A program made the position numbers and the translations under genes. The notes beneath the pieces are model-generated. The model was not told the DNA's origin. It ran no database searches and saw only the letters and a program-made list of their open reading frames with translations. Source: Elusimicrobiota bacterium (GTDB lineage: Bacteria; Elusimicrobiota; Elusimicrobia; UBA1565; UBA9628). From it: 64,000 bases of DNA. How positions within the stretch are numbered: position 1 is the stretch's first letter; each line of letters opens with the position of its first letter. The DNA is taken from assembly GCA_016234805.1 (NCBI GenBank), contig JACRNU010000069.1:62001-126000 (forward strand), written 5' to 3'. This document shows, in pieces, positions 19,193 through 28,669 of this stretch.

Positions 19193-21001
19193 CTATCGCT
19201 TGACGGGCGTTTTCCGCTCGCCGGAGGGGGCCTGGCGGCGGCGCTCGGCCTGCAGGAAGTCCCTCATGCCCTCGAGCACGGCCGAGGCCATGCTCCGCTG
19301 GAAAGCCGGCCGTCGGAGCATCTCCTCCTGCTCCGGGTAGGTCATGTAGGCGCCCTCCACGAGCACCGAGGGCATCTCCGAGATCCTGGCCATGAACAGG
19401 TCCCCGAAGCGGAGCCTCTCGTCCGCCAGCTTGATGGAGCGCTGGAAGGAGCGGTGGATGCGCCTGGCCAGGTCCATGCTGTGCGGGTGGTAGTAGAAGA
19501 CCGAATAGCCGTGCGGGTAGATGAAGGGGTTGGCGCCCTCGTTGAGGTTGTTGTTGTGGATGCTGACGAAGAGGTCCGGCTGCTCGGACCGGGCGATCCG
19601 CGCCCGCTCCGCGAGCGAGGCATCCGCGCCTGACCCGCGGGTCAGGCGCACGGAAGCGCCCTCGCTCTTGAGCATCCGCTCGAGCTGCCTGGTGATGGCG
19701 GAATTGGCCTCCTCTTCGAGCAAGCCGGTCGGGCCGACGGCGCCTGGCGAAGACGGGCCGTGGCCGGGATCGAGCACCACGGACCGGCCGACGAAGACCG
19801 ATCCGTAGGCCGCCAGCCTCGGCGGGTGCCTCAACTCGATCTTGAGGGCCCCGTCGTCCCAGGACACGCCGTAGCCCCAGAGCCTTCCCGCGTCCTTGAG
19901 GGAGACCGTGACCTCCACGGCCCCGGAGCCTGGAACCCTCCAGCTCACCTCGCGCACCAGGGTCTCCGAGGAATCGTACACGACCCAGTCCGTGTCCGCC
20001 GAGGCGTAGAACAGCCGGACCGTCAGGCTGTCGAGGTCCTTGCCCGGCTCCACGATGAAGGGGATCTTGTCCGTCAACTCCAGGCGCACATGGCTCGAGC
20101 CCGCGCCGGCCTCGGTCCGCACGGACCTGAGCCTCGCGTGAGGAGGAGGGGTGCCGGGAGGCAGGACTTCGAGTTTCTCAGCCTCCACCCACCCGTCGAA
20201 GCCAGGCGCCAGGGAGAGCCTGGCCTGGCGGCCGGCGCGGCCGGCCAGGAGGAACCGCGTGCCTGCCGGCGGGAACATGATATAGCCGGCTCCGGGGCCG
20301 CTGCGGACGCTGACAGCCTCCTCGGACTTCACCGACACCACGGACGGGCCGGCGAGCACCGCGACCTTGCCCGGAGAGAGGGCTGATGTCTTGCGTCCCC
20401 GGTCCTCGGAGAGCTGGAACCGGACCGGACCCAGGACAGGGAAGTCCTCGGCCGCGACCTGCGCCGCGCCCTGGTAGAAGCCGGGGCTGGTCTCGGCCAT
20501 GGGAAACTTGCGCTTGCCGCCCGCGGTCCGGAACTCGGCCGCGTACCCGGACGTGCCGCGGAACTGGGGGAGGAGCCAGTCCCCTGGCGTGAGCTCGAGG
20601 TCCGAGGACGGCTCAGCCGAGGGCTCGTCGATGAACGGAGGGCCGGCGGGGAGAGGCTCAGGCCTGGCCGCGACCGCGACCGCGCGGGTGAGGGTCTTGG
20701 TCCCAGCCGCGAGCTCGAGCTGGCATTCGAGGGCGAAGGTCCCGGTGCTGACCGGCACGTAGGCCAGGAAGCCTCCGGTGCGGTAGGGCTTGACCGGCTT
20801 GCCGTTGATGGAGAACCGCGCCTTGGGGGAGCTCACCTCGCCCATGACATACACGGCGGTGAGGGTCGGGAGGGTCGCGCCCTCCTGCGGGAACCGCACG
20901 ATGATGGGTTCCACCGGCTGGGCCGCTCGCGCGAAGCAGGCAGCCCACAGGACGATCGCCGGTATCGCCATGGTCTTCGCCGAGCACCCCTGCTTGGTCA
21001 T
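19193..21001 (-). CDS. N-acetylmuramoyl-L-alanine amidase (Amidase_3) with SH3-like and AMIN-like regions
   Basis: VVLDPGHGPSSPGAVGPTGLLEEEANSAITRQLERML...DLFVSIHNNNLNEG...SVLVEGAYMTYPEQEEML. Start set at 21001 (MTKQGCSAKTMAIPAIVL) because the upstream part of ORF 19193..22039 is antisense to the GAF gene. Confidence 0.9.
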   Translation of the reverse strand: MTKQGCSAKTMAIPAIVLWAACFARAAQPVEPIIVRFPQEGATLPTLTAVYVMGEVSSPKARFSINGKPVKPYRTGGFLAYVPVSTGTFALECQLELAAGTKTLTRAVAVAARPEPLPAGPPFIDEPSAEPSSDLELTPGDWLLPQFRGTSGYAAEFRTAGGKRKFPMAETSPGFYQGAAQVAAEDFPVLGPVRFQLSEDRGRKTSALSPGKVAVLAGPSVVSVKSEEAVSVRSGPGAGYIMFPPAGTRFLLAGRAGRQARLSLAPGFDGWVEAEKLEVLPPGTPPPHARLRSVRTEAGAGSSHVRLELTDKIPFIVEPGKDLDSLTVRLFYASADTDWVVYDSSETLVREVSWRVPGSGAVEVTVSLKDAGRLWGYGVSWDDGALKIELRHPPRLAAYGSVFVGRSVVLDPGHGPSSPGAVGPTGLLEEEANSAITRQLERMLKSEGASVRLTRGSGADASLAERARIARSEQPDLFVSIHNNNLNEGANPFIYPHGYSVFYYHPHSMDLARRIHRSFQRSIKLADERLRFGDLFMARISEMPSVLVEGAYMTYPEQEEMLRRPAFQRSMASAVLEGMRDFLQAERRRQAPSGERKTPVKR

Positions 21002-21010
21002 TCGGAAGGG

Positions 21011-21047
21011 ATTATAATTGTTTGGCCCTGGCAAGAAAAAGTAGAAT
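21011..21047. promoter_or_regulatory. Back-to-back -10 elements of divergent amidase and GAF-PAS genes
   Basis: Minus TATAAT (21011-21016) 9 nt before ATG 21001; plus TAGAAT (21042-21047) 8 nt before ATG 21056. Confidence 0.5.
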
Positions 21048-21055
21048 CGCATGGA

Positions 21056-21937
21056 ATGAAGACGCCTCTGAGCGGCGGCTACCTGGGAGCCTTCTACGAC
21101 ATCCTGGAGTTCCTCTCCCAGGTCCGCGAGACCGATGAGGAGAGGGTCTGGAGCAGGGTCCTCGAGAAGCTCTCCGTGGCCCTCGACGCCGAAGCCGCCA
21201 CCTATTTCCTGTACATGCCCCGCGAGCGCAAGCTCATCGCGCGCTACTCGCTGGGCGTGTCCGCGGACAAGCTGGCCGGGTTCCCCATCCCCATGGGCGA
21301 GGGCGTGTGCGGGTGGGTGGCCAAGCACCACGAGGACATCATCATCGAGGACGCCTACAAGGACGCCCGGTTCCTGAGCAAGGCCGACGAGATCACGGGC
21401 TTCACCACGCGCAACATCCTCGCCCTGCCCCTCATGGACCGCCTCGACCTCACCGGGGTCGTGGAGCTCCTCAACAAGAGGGGAGGCTGCTTCACGGCCG
21501 AGGACATGCGCTTCGCCGACTCCGTCTGCCGGCTGTGCGTGGTGACCCTGCGGTCCCTGCGCTTCGAGGCCATGGTGGGCAAGGTCTCCTCGTACCATTC
21601 GAGCGTGCTGCAGAACCTCGGGGGAGGCTTCCTCGCCGTGGACCTCCAGGGCCGGACCGTGCTCATCAACCCCGCGGCCAAGAAGCTCCTGTCGCTCAGC
21701 CCCGACCTGCCGCTCAACCTGCCGGCCGCCCAGGTCCTCCAGCACGTCCCGGAGATGGCCGACATCCTGATGAAGACCGTGTCCACCCGCCACACGGTCA
21801 AGCGCCAGGAACTGCGGTGGAGGCACGACGGCGCGGAGCACATCCTGGGCTACAGCACCCTCCTGCTCCAGGACCCGGACGGCAACACCTCCGGCGCGGG
21901 CATCACCTTCCAGGACATCACCCAGTTCAAGGCCTGA
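21056..21937 (+). CDS. GAF + PAS domain sensor protein (no kinase domain)
   Basis: GEGVCGWVAKHHEDIIIEDAYKDARF...NILALPLMDR (GAF); LGGGFLAVDLQGRTVLINPAAKKLL...GAGITFQDITQFK (PAS). Confidence 0.88.
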   Translation: MKTPLSGGYLGAFYDILEFLSQVRETDEERVWSRVLEKLSVALDAEAATYFLYMPRERKLIARYSLGVSADKLAGFPIPMGEGVCGWVAKHHEDIIIEDAYKDARFLSKADEITGFTTRNILALPLMDRLDLTGVVELLNKRGGCFTAEDMRFADSVCRLCVVTLRSLRFEAMVGKVSSYHSSVLQNLGGGFLAVDLQGRTVLINPAAKKLLSLSPDLPLNLPAAQVLQHVPEMADILMKTVSTRHTVKRQELRWRHDGAEHILGYSTLLLQDPDGNTSGAGITFQDITQFKA

Positions 21938-21938
21938 C

Positions 21939-22913
21939 GTGATGTCCCCGGCCCACCAGAACATCCTCCACCAAGCCTTCTGGGCCGCCGGGTTCGCGGT
22001 CCTCTTCTGGCTCGGCCTGCGCTGGTTCGAGAGGGCCAACCTCTACCACGCCTCCTCCTCCCTGGACACGGACCCCGCGAGCGTGGGCCTGGCCTTCGAA
22101 GAGGTCCTGGCCAGGACCGAGGACGGAGAATCCCTCCACGGCTGGTTCGTGGACAACGGCCCCGCGAGCCCCGTGATGGTCGTGTCCCACGGCAACGGCG
22201 GGAACATCTCCGTGCGCCTCGACAAGCTCCTCATCTTCCGGGGGGCGGGCGCGTCCGTCCTGCTCTACGACTACCGCGGCTACGGCCTAAGCACCGGCAG
22301 GCCGAGCGAGGAGGGCACCTACCGGGACGCGGACGCGGTCTACGAGTGGCTGACCGCGCGGGGCGTGGCCCCGGGAAGGATCGTCTTCTACGGAGAGTCG
22401 CTCGGAGGCGCGGTGGCCCTGGAATCCAGCCTGCGCCGCCCCTGCGCGGGCCTCGTGCTCGACAGCGCCTTCACCTCGACCGTGGCGATGGGCAAGCGCC
22501 TGTTCCCCATGCTGCCGGTGGGCTGGATCGTCCGCTACCGCTACGACAACCTCTCCAAGATCCCACGGGTCCGGGTCCCGATCCTCGTCCTGCACAGCCC
22601 AAATGACGACATCGTGCCCTTCGACATGGGCAGGACCCTATTCCATGCCGCGCCGGAGCCCAAGACCTTCTTCGAGATGAAAGGAGACCACAATGACGGC
22701 TTCCTCGAGACCGGGCCTGCCTACGGTGAGGCCATACGCTCTTTCCTGAGGTCCCTGGGCAGGACCACAAGCCCTGCCGGGGCTGTCCGGCCTCTGGCCG
22801 GGCCGCTTCCCAATGTCTCCGGAGGCGGCACGCCCGCGCCAGAGACGTCGGGCGCGGTCAGCCGGCGTCCTTGGAGCTCCGCGGAAAGGACTGCCAGGAA
22901 GGCCCGCCCATGA
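21939..22913 (+). CDS. Membrane-anchored alpha/beta hydrolase
   Basis: VMVVSHGNGGN, VLLYDYRGYGLSTGRPSEEGTYRD, FYGESLGGAVALE, ILVLHSPNDDIVPFDMG. Confidence 0.92.
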   Translation: MMSPAHQNILHQAFWAAGFAVLFWLGLRWFERANLYHASSSLDTDPASVGLAFEEVLARTEDGESLHGWFVDNGPASPVMVVSHGNGGNISVRLDKLLIFRGAGASVLLYDYRGYGLSTGRPSEEGTYRDADAVYEWLTARGVAPGRIVFYGESLGGAVALESSLRRPCAGLVLDSAFTSTVAMGKRLFPMLPVGWIVRYRYDNLSKIPRVRVPILVLHSPNDDIVPFDMGRTLFHAAPEPKTFFEMKGDHNDGFLETGPAYGEAIRSFLRSLGRTTSPAGAVRPLAGPLPNVSGGGTPAPETSGAVSRRPWSSAERTARKARP

Positions 22914-24832
22914 GCAACAGCCTCCTCCTCATCCTCCTCTTCCTCCTCGTCCCGGTCCTCCACGCCGCGGACGCAGGCGCCGAAACCGAGGTCTCGTCCC
23001 ATTCCCATCTCTCACAGGAAGGGACAGCCCCGGAGATCCGCATCGCCTACCCCTGGCCCAATGAAGCAGTGGGGAGCGTGAGGAGCGTGTTCGTCTACGG
23101 CAGCGTGAGCCCCTCCTCCGGGACCCTCACGGTCAACGGCTCGAGCGCGGCCCTCACCGGGCTGGGCCAGTTCCTGCAGGTCATCCCCGTTGAGCCCGGG
23201 ACCTTCACCATCCGGGCCGAGTTCCTGTCCGGCTCCGAGGTGGTCGCGGCCACGCGCGCCATCGTCGTGTCTCCGCCCCCGGGGCCGCCGCCCCCGGGCA
23301 AGGCCGCGGTCATGCCGCTGGAGCCGAAGGCCGACCTCCTCCTCAAGTCCGGAGATTGGGTCCGGGTCGCGGCCTGGGCGCAGCCCGGCGGCGCCATGGC
23401 CTTCAGGATCAAGGGCGTGGTCGAGGATGCGCCCATGGCTGAGACCGCTGGGCCCGACCCAGGGGTCTACTTCGCCGAGTACCTCAAGGACCCGGTCAGG
23501 ACCGGGGGCTACTATGTCGGCGCCTATCAGCTCAAGGGAACGGACCGGGCGAAGGACAGGGAGATCGAGTTCTCCTTCAAGCACCCCGCTTTCGGGAAAG
23601 CCAAAGCCGCGAGCCCGGGCCGGCTCACGGCCGACCCGGGGTTCTGGCGCGTGGGGCAGGTATCGGCCAGACTCGCGGGAACGCGCTCCGGGTCCGACGC
23701 GGGCCAGCTCTATTTCTTCCAGCAGGGCACGAGGTTCCTCATCGACGGCAAGGCAGGGGAACGCTGGCGCATCCGCCTCTCCGGGACCGAGGAGGCCTGG
23801 ATCGACGAGAAGAACGTGGAGCTCAGGCCCGAGGGCACGCCGCCGCCCTCGGCCAAGCTCGAGACCATCGTGGTGCGCTCCTCGGACTCCCACGCGGACG
23901 TGGAGTTCACGGTGGGCGCGCCGGTGCCTGCCGTGGTCTCCCAGGAGGACGGGGTCGTGAAGGTCTCGTTCTACGACACCCGGGAACACGTCAACTGGAT
24001 CGTCTACGACGACAACGACTCCTTCGTGCGCGAGGTCCGATGGAGGCAGGAGAACTCGGACAAGGCTTCGGCCTTCATCCACCTCAGGGAGGGCGAGCGG
24101 CTCTGGGGCTACTCCCTGCGCCGGACCGGCGAGCGCTATGTCCTGACCCTGCGCCGCGCCCCACGCGCGGGCCGCCGCAGCCTCTTCGAAGGCCTCACCG
24201 TGGTCCTTGATCCCGGCCACTCCGGGCCCGACCTCGTGGGCATCGGCCCGCTCTCGACCCGCGAGCAGGACGCCAACCTCAGCCTCGCCCGGCGCGTCCG
24301 GGACCGGCTCCTCTCCGAGAAGGCTTCCGTGGTCCTCACCCGCGAGACGGCGTCCGAGGTCGTGCCCCTGACCCGCAGGACCGAGATCGCGGTCGAGAAC
24401 AAGGCCGATATCTTCCTGAGCCTGCACTTCAACGCCTTCCCGCCGGGCATCGACCCGCTCGCCGAGCCCAGGGGCTTCTCCATGTTCCACCACCAGCCCC
24501 AGAGCGTCGAGCTCTCCCGGGAGCTGCAGCTCTCCTACCGCGACCGCATCCCCCTGGCGAGCAACGGCATGCGCTTCGCGGACTTCCACGTCATCCGCAT
24601 GACCGAGATGCCCTCGGTCCTCCTCGAATCAGCCTTCATCATGCTCCCGGAGCAGGAAGCCCTCATCCTGGACCCCAAGTTCCAGGACAAGCTCAGCCAC
24701 GCCATCGTGGAAGCCCTCTGGCGCTTCCTGCGCAAGAACCTGCGCGAGCCGATGAAGGTCGCGCCAGCGGTCCCGCAAGGCCCCCGTCCAAAGCCCGGGC
24801 AGGCAGCGGGACCGGGAACCCTAAAGCGATAG
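22910..24832 (+). CDS. Second N-acetylmuramoyl-L-alanine amidase (Amidase_3) with AMIN-like and SH3-like regions
   Basis: Signal peptide MSNSLLLILLFLLVPVLHAADA; VVLDPGHSGPDLVGIGPLSTREQDANLSLARRV...ADIFLSLHFNAF...SVLLESAFIMLPEQEAL; ATGA overlap with the preceding gene. Confidence 0.9.
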   Translation: MSNSLLLILLFLLVPVLHAADAGAETEVSSHSHLSQEGTAPEIRIAYPWPNEAVGSVRSVFVYGSVSPSSGTLTVNGSSAALTGLGQFLQVIPVEPGTFTIRAEFLSGSEVVAATRAIVVSPPPGPPPPGKAAVMPLEPKADLLLKSGDWVRVAAWAQPGGAMAFRIKGVVEDAPMAETAGPDPGVYFAEYLKDPVRTGGYYVGAYQLKGTDRAKDREIEFSFKHPAFGKAKAASPGRLTADPGFWRVGQVSARLAGTRSGSDAGQLYFFQQGTRFLIDGKAGERWRIRLSGTEEAWIDEKNVELRPEGTPPPSAKLETIVVRSSDSHADVEFTVGAPVPAVVSQEDGVVKVSFYDTREHVNWIVYDDNDSFVREVRWRQENSDKASAFIHLREGERLWGYSLRRTGERYVLTLRRAPRAGRRSLFEGLTVVLDPGHSGPDLVGIGPLSTREQDANLSLARRVRDRLLSEKASVVLTRETASEVVPLTRRTEIAVENKADIFLSLHFNAFPPGIDPLAEPRGFSMFHHQPQSVELSRELQLSYRDRIPLASNGMRFADFHVIRMTEMPSVLLESAFIMLPEQEALILDPKFQDKLSHAIVEALWRFLRKNLREPMKVAPAVPQGPRPKPGQAAGPGTLKR

Positions 24833-24845
24833 AATAGCCCTTCCA

Positions 24846-26135
24846 ATGGGATCCCGACAGCCCCCGACCTGGCTCCAGGTCTTCACCCAGCGCAAGATGG
24901 CCGGGCTCCTGGCCCTGGGCTTCTCCTCGGGCATGCCCCTGCTGCTGACCAGCAAGACCCTGCAGGCCTGGATGACGGTCGAGGGCGTGGACCTCAAGAC
25001 CATCGGCCTCTTCAGCCTCGTGGGCCTGCCCTACTCCCTCAAGTTCCTCTGGTCGCCCATCATCGACCGCTACGCCCCTCCCTTCCTCGGCCGCAGGCGC
25101 GGCTGGATCGTCCTGGCGCAGGCGGGCCTGGCCATAGCCATCTTCCTCATGTCCCTGGTCAGTCCCACGCGCGGCATCGAGCGGTTGGCCGCCTTCGCCA
25201 TCCTCGTGGCCTTCCTGAGCGCGAGCCAGGACATCGCGGTGGATGCCTACCGCGCCGACGTGCTCGAGCCGGCCGAAATGGGCGCTGGGGCAGCCCTCTA
25301 CGTCCTGGGCTACCGCGTGGCCATGCTGGCAGCCGGTTCCGCGGCCCTCATCCTGGCCGACCACCTGCCCTGGGCCTGGGTCTACAGGCTTTCCGCCGCC
25401 GCCATGCTCTGCGTCACGGCCGCCAGCTTCCTCTCCCCCGAGCCCGCCTACCGCGAGCGTCCTCCCGAGACCCTCTCCGCGGCCGTAGTCGAGCCGTTCG
25501 TGGATTTCTTCAAGAGGTCCGGCTGGCAGGGCGCCGCGATCCTGGGCTTCATCGTCATCTACAAGTTCGGGGACTACCTCATCGGCAACATGACGACCCC
25601 GTTCCTCCTCAAGACCGGCTTCACCCAGACCGACGTGGGCGCCATCCAGGGCGGGATCGGGCTCTTCGCCACCATCGTGGGCGCCCTGGCCGGCGGAGCC
25701 ATGGTCAGCAGGCTGGGCATCAACCGCTCCCTATGGGTCTTCGGCGCGCTCCAGGCCGTGAGCAACCTCGGCTACTACGTCCTCTCGGTCCACCCCGGCT
25801 ACTGGCTGATGGTAGGGGCCATCATCATCGAGAACTTCTGCGGAGGCCTGGTCACGGCCGGGTTCGTGGCGTTCATGATGTGCCTGTGCAGCCCTAGATA
25901 CTCCGCGGTCCAGTACGCCCTGCTGACCAGCCTCATGGCCTTGAGCCGCGACATCCTCGTGTCCCCGGCCGGGGTCATCGCGAAAGGCACGGGCTGGCCG
26001 CTCTTCTTCCTCATCACCATCGCGGCGGCCGTGCCGGGCATGGCTCTCCTGCCCGTGTTCGCTCCCTGGAACAAGCCCCTGCCCTTGGGCGCGGCCCAGC
26101 ACGAGGGCGCGGAAAAGGCCGAGGTCGCGGCCTGA
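24846..26135 (+). CDS. ampG: AmpG-like muropeptide MFS permease
   Basis: SSGMPLLLTSKTLQAWMTVEGVDLKTIGLFSLVGLPYSLKFLWSPIIDRYAPPFLGRRRGWI...SQDIAVDAYRADVL. Confidence 0.88.
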   Translation: MGSRQPPTWLQVFTQRKMAGLLALGFSSGMPLLLTSKTLQAWMTVEGVDLKTIGLFSLVGLPYSLKFLWSPIIDRYAPPFLGRRRGWIVLAQAGLAIAIFLMSLVSPTRGIERLAAFAILVAFLSASQDIAVDAYRADVLEPAEMGAGAALYVLGYRVAMLAAGSAALILADHLPWAWVYRLSAAAMLCVTAASFLSPEPAYRERPPETLSAAVVEPFVDFFKRSGWQGAAILGFIVIYKFGDYLIGNMTTPFLLKTGFTQTDVGAIQGGIGLFATIVGALAGGAMVSRLGINRSLWVFGALQAVSNLGYYVLSVHPGYWLMVGAIIIENFCGGLVTAGFVAFMMCLCSPRYSAVQYALLTSLMALSRDILVSPAGVIAKGTGWPLFFLITIAAAVPGMALLPVFAPWNKPLPLGAAQHEGAEKAEVAA

Positions 26136-26419
26136 GCCTGGGCAAGCCTGAATTCTTCAGTCGGCCTCCAAGAAACGGTCATCGGTTGTCCTGCATGAGA
26201 CAGGGCGCTGCCTGGCTCAGCTCAGCCTTCCACGAGGATGCGTGATCGCGTTTCCGTGCATTTCACCTTCGCTGGCGAAGGAGAAATTCATGAAAACGCA
26301 ATTCCCGCATTCCCGGAATACCTGTCCGCGCAAAACCCGCAATCGCCCAAGCGAATCATGCGGGCCTGACTCATCCGAATGCTTTCGCCGGAGGAGCGTG
26401 GTCTACTGAAGATTTCGGG

Positions 26420-27496
26420 CTAGCGGCCCGGGAAAGAAACGCCGCCCGCACTAGCGACCGCGACCGGGCGCTCAGGTTCCGCTCTGCGGGCGAACTCGCC
26501 GGTGCCGTCCCGGTCGGTCCGGTGGGCCTGTGCGCCCACGGAGGCCAGCCGCGTCAGGGCCGCCGGAGTCGGGTGTCCATAGGAGTTCTTCCCCACCTCG
26601 ATGAACGCGAGCTTCGGCCGCACCTTGTCCAGGAAGGCCGCGGTCGAGGACTGGGCACTGCCGTGGTGCCCCACCTTCAGGACATCCGACCGGAGCTCGT
26701 CGCCGTAGCGGGCGACCAATTCCGCTTCCGCGCGGCTCTGGATGTCTCCGGTGAACAGGAGCGAAGTCCCTCCATAGGACATCTTGAGCACGATGGAACA
26801 GTCATTGATGTCCTTTCCCCCGCTCGATGAGAGGGAAGGCTCGGGACAGCTGTTAAGGACCTTGACCCCGACACCCGGGGCCCAATCCAGTGAATCGTCC
26901 GCGGCGGGATGCTCGGTCGCGCAGTCCGGCTCCTCCGCGGCCTTGCGCCGGACCGCGTCGTCGCCGGTGGCCCCGCTGTTGTCGATGCCCGTGTCATAGA
27001 ACTTCCCGACCTGGAGGTTGTCGAAGACCCAGCCGAGGCCGCCGTAGTGGTCGGCGTGGGGATGAGTCAGCACCACATGGTCGATCCTGGTCACCCCGCG
27101 GCTGGCCAGGAACTCCGCGATCGGAGGAGCCGCGTTCCCGGAGCCGCTGGCCCGGCCCGCAGGGCCGGCGTCGATCAGCGCGTTCTTCCCATTCGGGAGT
27201 TCGATGTACTCAGCGTCGCCCTGGCCCACGTTCACGAAGAACACGCTCATGCTTCCGGAAGCCGAAGCCTCGGGTCCAGGAACGGATATCTCGACTCCGC
27301 CCGGCCTGGAGATCACCATGCCCCTGTTGTCCGGGCCGAGGAAGGATCGGATGGTCAGTCCGGCCAGGTGGTCCTGGCTCGCGAGAGACTCGATGGTCTC
27401 GGAGGCTGAGACCGCGGAAGGAGACCATGCCAGGATGAAGAGAACCAGCCCTTCGATGATGCGGCGAACCACTCGGCCCGGCACACCGTATCGCAT
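26420..27496 (-). CDS. Exported ComEC-like metallo-beta-lactamase-fold hydrolase
   Basis: Signal-like MRYGVPGRVVRRIIEGLVLFILAWSPSAVSA; VGQGDAEYIELPNGKNALIDAG, VVLTHPHADHYGGL, LLFTGDIQ, LKVGHHGS. Confidence 0.88.
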   Translation of the reverse strand: MRYGVPGRVVRRIIEGLVLFILAWSPSAVSASETIESLASQDHLAGLTIRSFLGPDNRGMVISRPGGVEISVPGPEASASGSMSVFFVNVGQGDAEYIELPNGKNALIDAGPAGRASGSGNAAPPIAEFLASRGVTRIDHVVLTHPHADHYGGLGWVFDNLQVGKFYDTGIDNSGATGDDAVRRKAAEEPDCATEHPAADDSLDWAPGVGVKVLNSCPEPSLSSSGGKDINDCSIVLKMSYGGTSLLFTGDIQSRAEAELVARYGDELRSDVLKVGHHGSAQSSTAAFLDKVRPKLAFIEVGKNSYGHPTPAALTRLASVGAQAHRTDRDGTGEFARRAEPERPVAVASAGGVSFPGR

Positions 27497-27656
27497 ATCC
27501 GCCTTCCCCCTTGACTGCAAATAAAGAGGGGAAGAGGCGGACGGTGCCGCATCTTCCCCTGGTGACTCCGGATTCCGGTCCGGAGGTGGATGCTCCCCGA
27601 CCAATCTCAGGGATTACAAGGTCGCTGGAGTATATACCCGAAAGTCCTAGTCTGCC

Positions 27657-27674
27657 ATAGGTCTTTAGACCTAT
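27657..27674. promoter_or_regulatory. Operator-like inverted repeat in divergent intergenic region
   Basis: ATAGGTCT-TT-AGACCTAT, 8-bp perfect arms, between the MBL hydrolase (-) and PorV-like (+) genes. Confidence 0.45.
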
Positions 27675-27750
27675 ATGTAACAATGGTGTTCCTCAGCGTA
27701 ACCATGCCGTGAATTGAAATCCCATCTGATTGGGGTTAGGCTAGTGATTG

Positions 27751-28665
27751 ATGAGGAGCAACCCTCTCTCCTTTCTCATTTGGCCGGTCATCATCGTTCT
27801 CCTTGCCCAGAGCGCGGCTTTCTGCGATTCAGGCTCAGCCCTGCTCGACACGCCGGTGGGAGCCAGGCCTGTGGGAATCGGGGCGTATACCGCGGTCGCC
27901 GACGATGCCGCGTCCCTGTTCTGGAACCCCGCCGGGTTGTCCTACATCAAGACCCGAGAGCTGAGCATCAACCATGCCGAGCTCTACGGCGCCAGCCGCC
28001 TCGAGTCCCTGGCTTACGGCCACCCGACCAAGTACGGGAGGTTCGGCGTGGGACTGAGCTATCTCGGCCACGGCAGCATCGAGAGCCGCGACTCCGCGGG
28101 CCTCAAGAACGGCGACTTCTCGGCTTCGGAAAGGCTCTTCATCATGGGCTACGCCAAGAACCTCGGCATGCTGCGCGTGGGCGCGAGCTTCAAATTCCTC
28201 CAACAGCAGATCGCGGAGACCTCGGCCAACGGCTTTGCCGCGGACCTCGGAGCCTCGGCCGCGGTCCTGCCATCCCTGAGGCTGGGCTTTGCCGCGCTCA
28301 ACATCGGCCCAGCCATGCGGTGGAACGGCCAGACCAGCGAACTCCCCCTGACCATGTCCGCGGGCATGGCGTGGGCCCCCCTCTCCCAAGTCCTCCTGTC
28401 AGCGGACGCCCGGCACAGGGTGCACGAGCGCAAGTCGGGCTTCGGCCTGGGCTTGGAGATCGAGGCCTACAAGGGCCTCTTCCTCCGGGCCGGCTACCTC
28501 TCCGCCGGCGAAGCCGCGGGAGCCAGGTCCTACGTGCCCGCGCTCTCGCGCATGCGGGCCGGGATGGGACTGCGGCTTCTCGACAAGCTCGGCCTGGATT
28601 ACTCGTTTTCGCCCGCGGGAGACATCGGCGCAGCGCAGAGACTGAGTATGGGGTACAAGTTCTAG
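27751..28665 (+). CDS. PorV/UPF0164-type outer-membrane protein
   Basis: GARPVGIGAYTAVADDAASLFWNPAGLSYIKTRELSINHAELYG...LSMGYKF. Confidence 0.87.
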   Translation: MRSNPLSFLIWPVIIVLLAQSAAFCDSGSALLDTPVGARPVGIGAYTAVADDAASLFWNPAGLSYIKTRELSINHAELYGASRLESLAYGHPTKYGRFGVGLSYLGHGSIESRDSAGLKNGDFSASERLFIMGYAKNLGMLRVGASFKFLQQQIAETSANGFAADLGASAAVLPSLRLGFAALNIGPAMRWNGQTSELPLTMSAGMAWAPLSQVLLSADARHRVHERKSGFGLGLEIEAYKGLFLRAGYLSAGEAAGARSYVPALSRMRAGMGLRLLDKLGLDYSFSPAGDIGAAQRLSMGYKF

Positions 28666-28669
28666 GAGG

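Noticed and set aside
21002-22039. N-terminal extension of amidase ORF 19193..22039
   Set aside because: This ~345-aa extension is antisense to the GAF-PAS gene; signal-peptide-like start and TATAAT are at ~21001.
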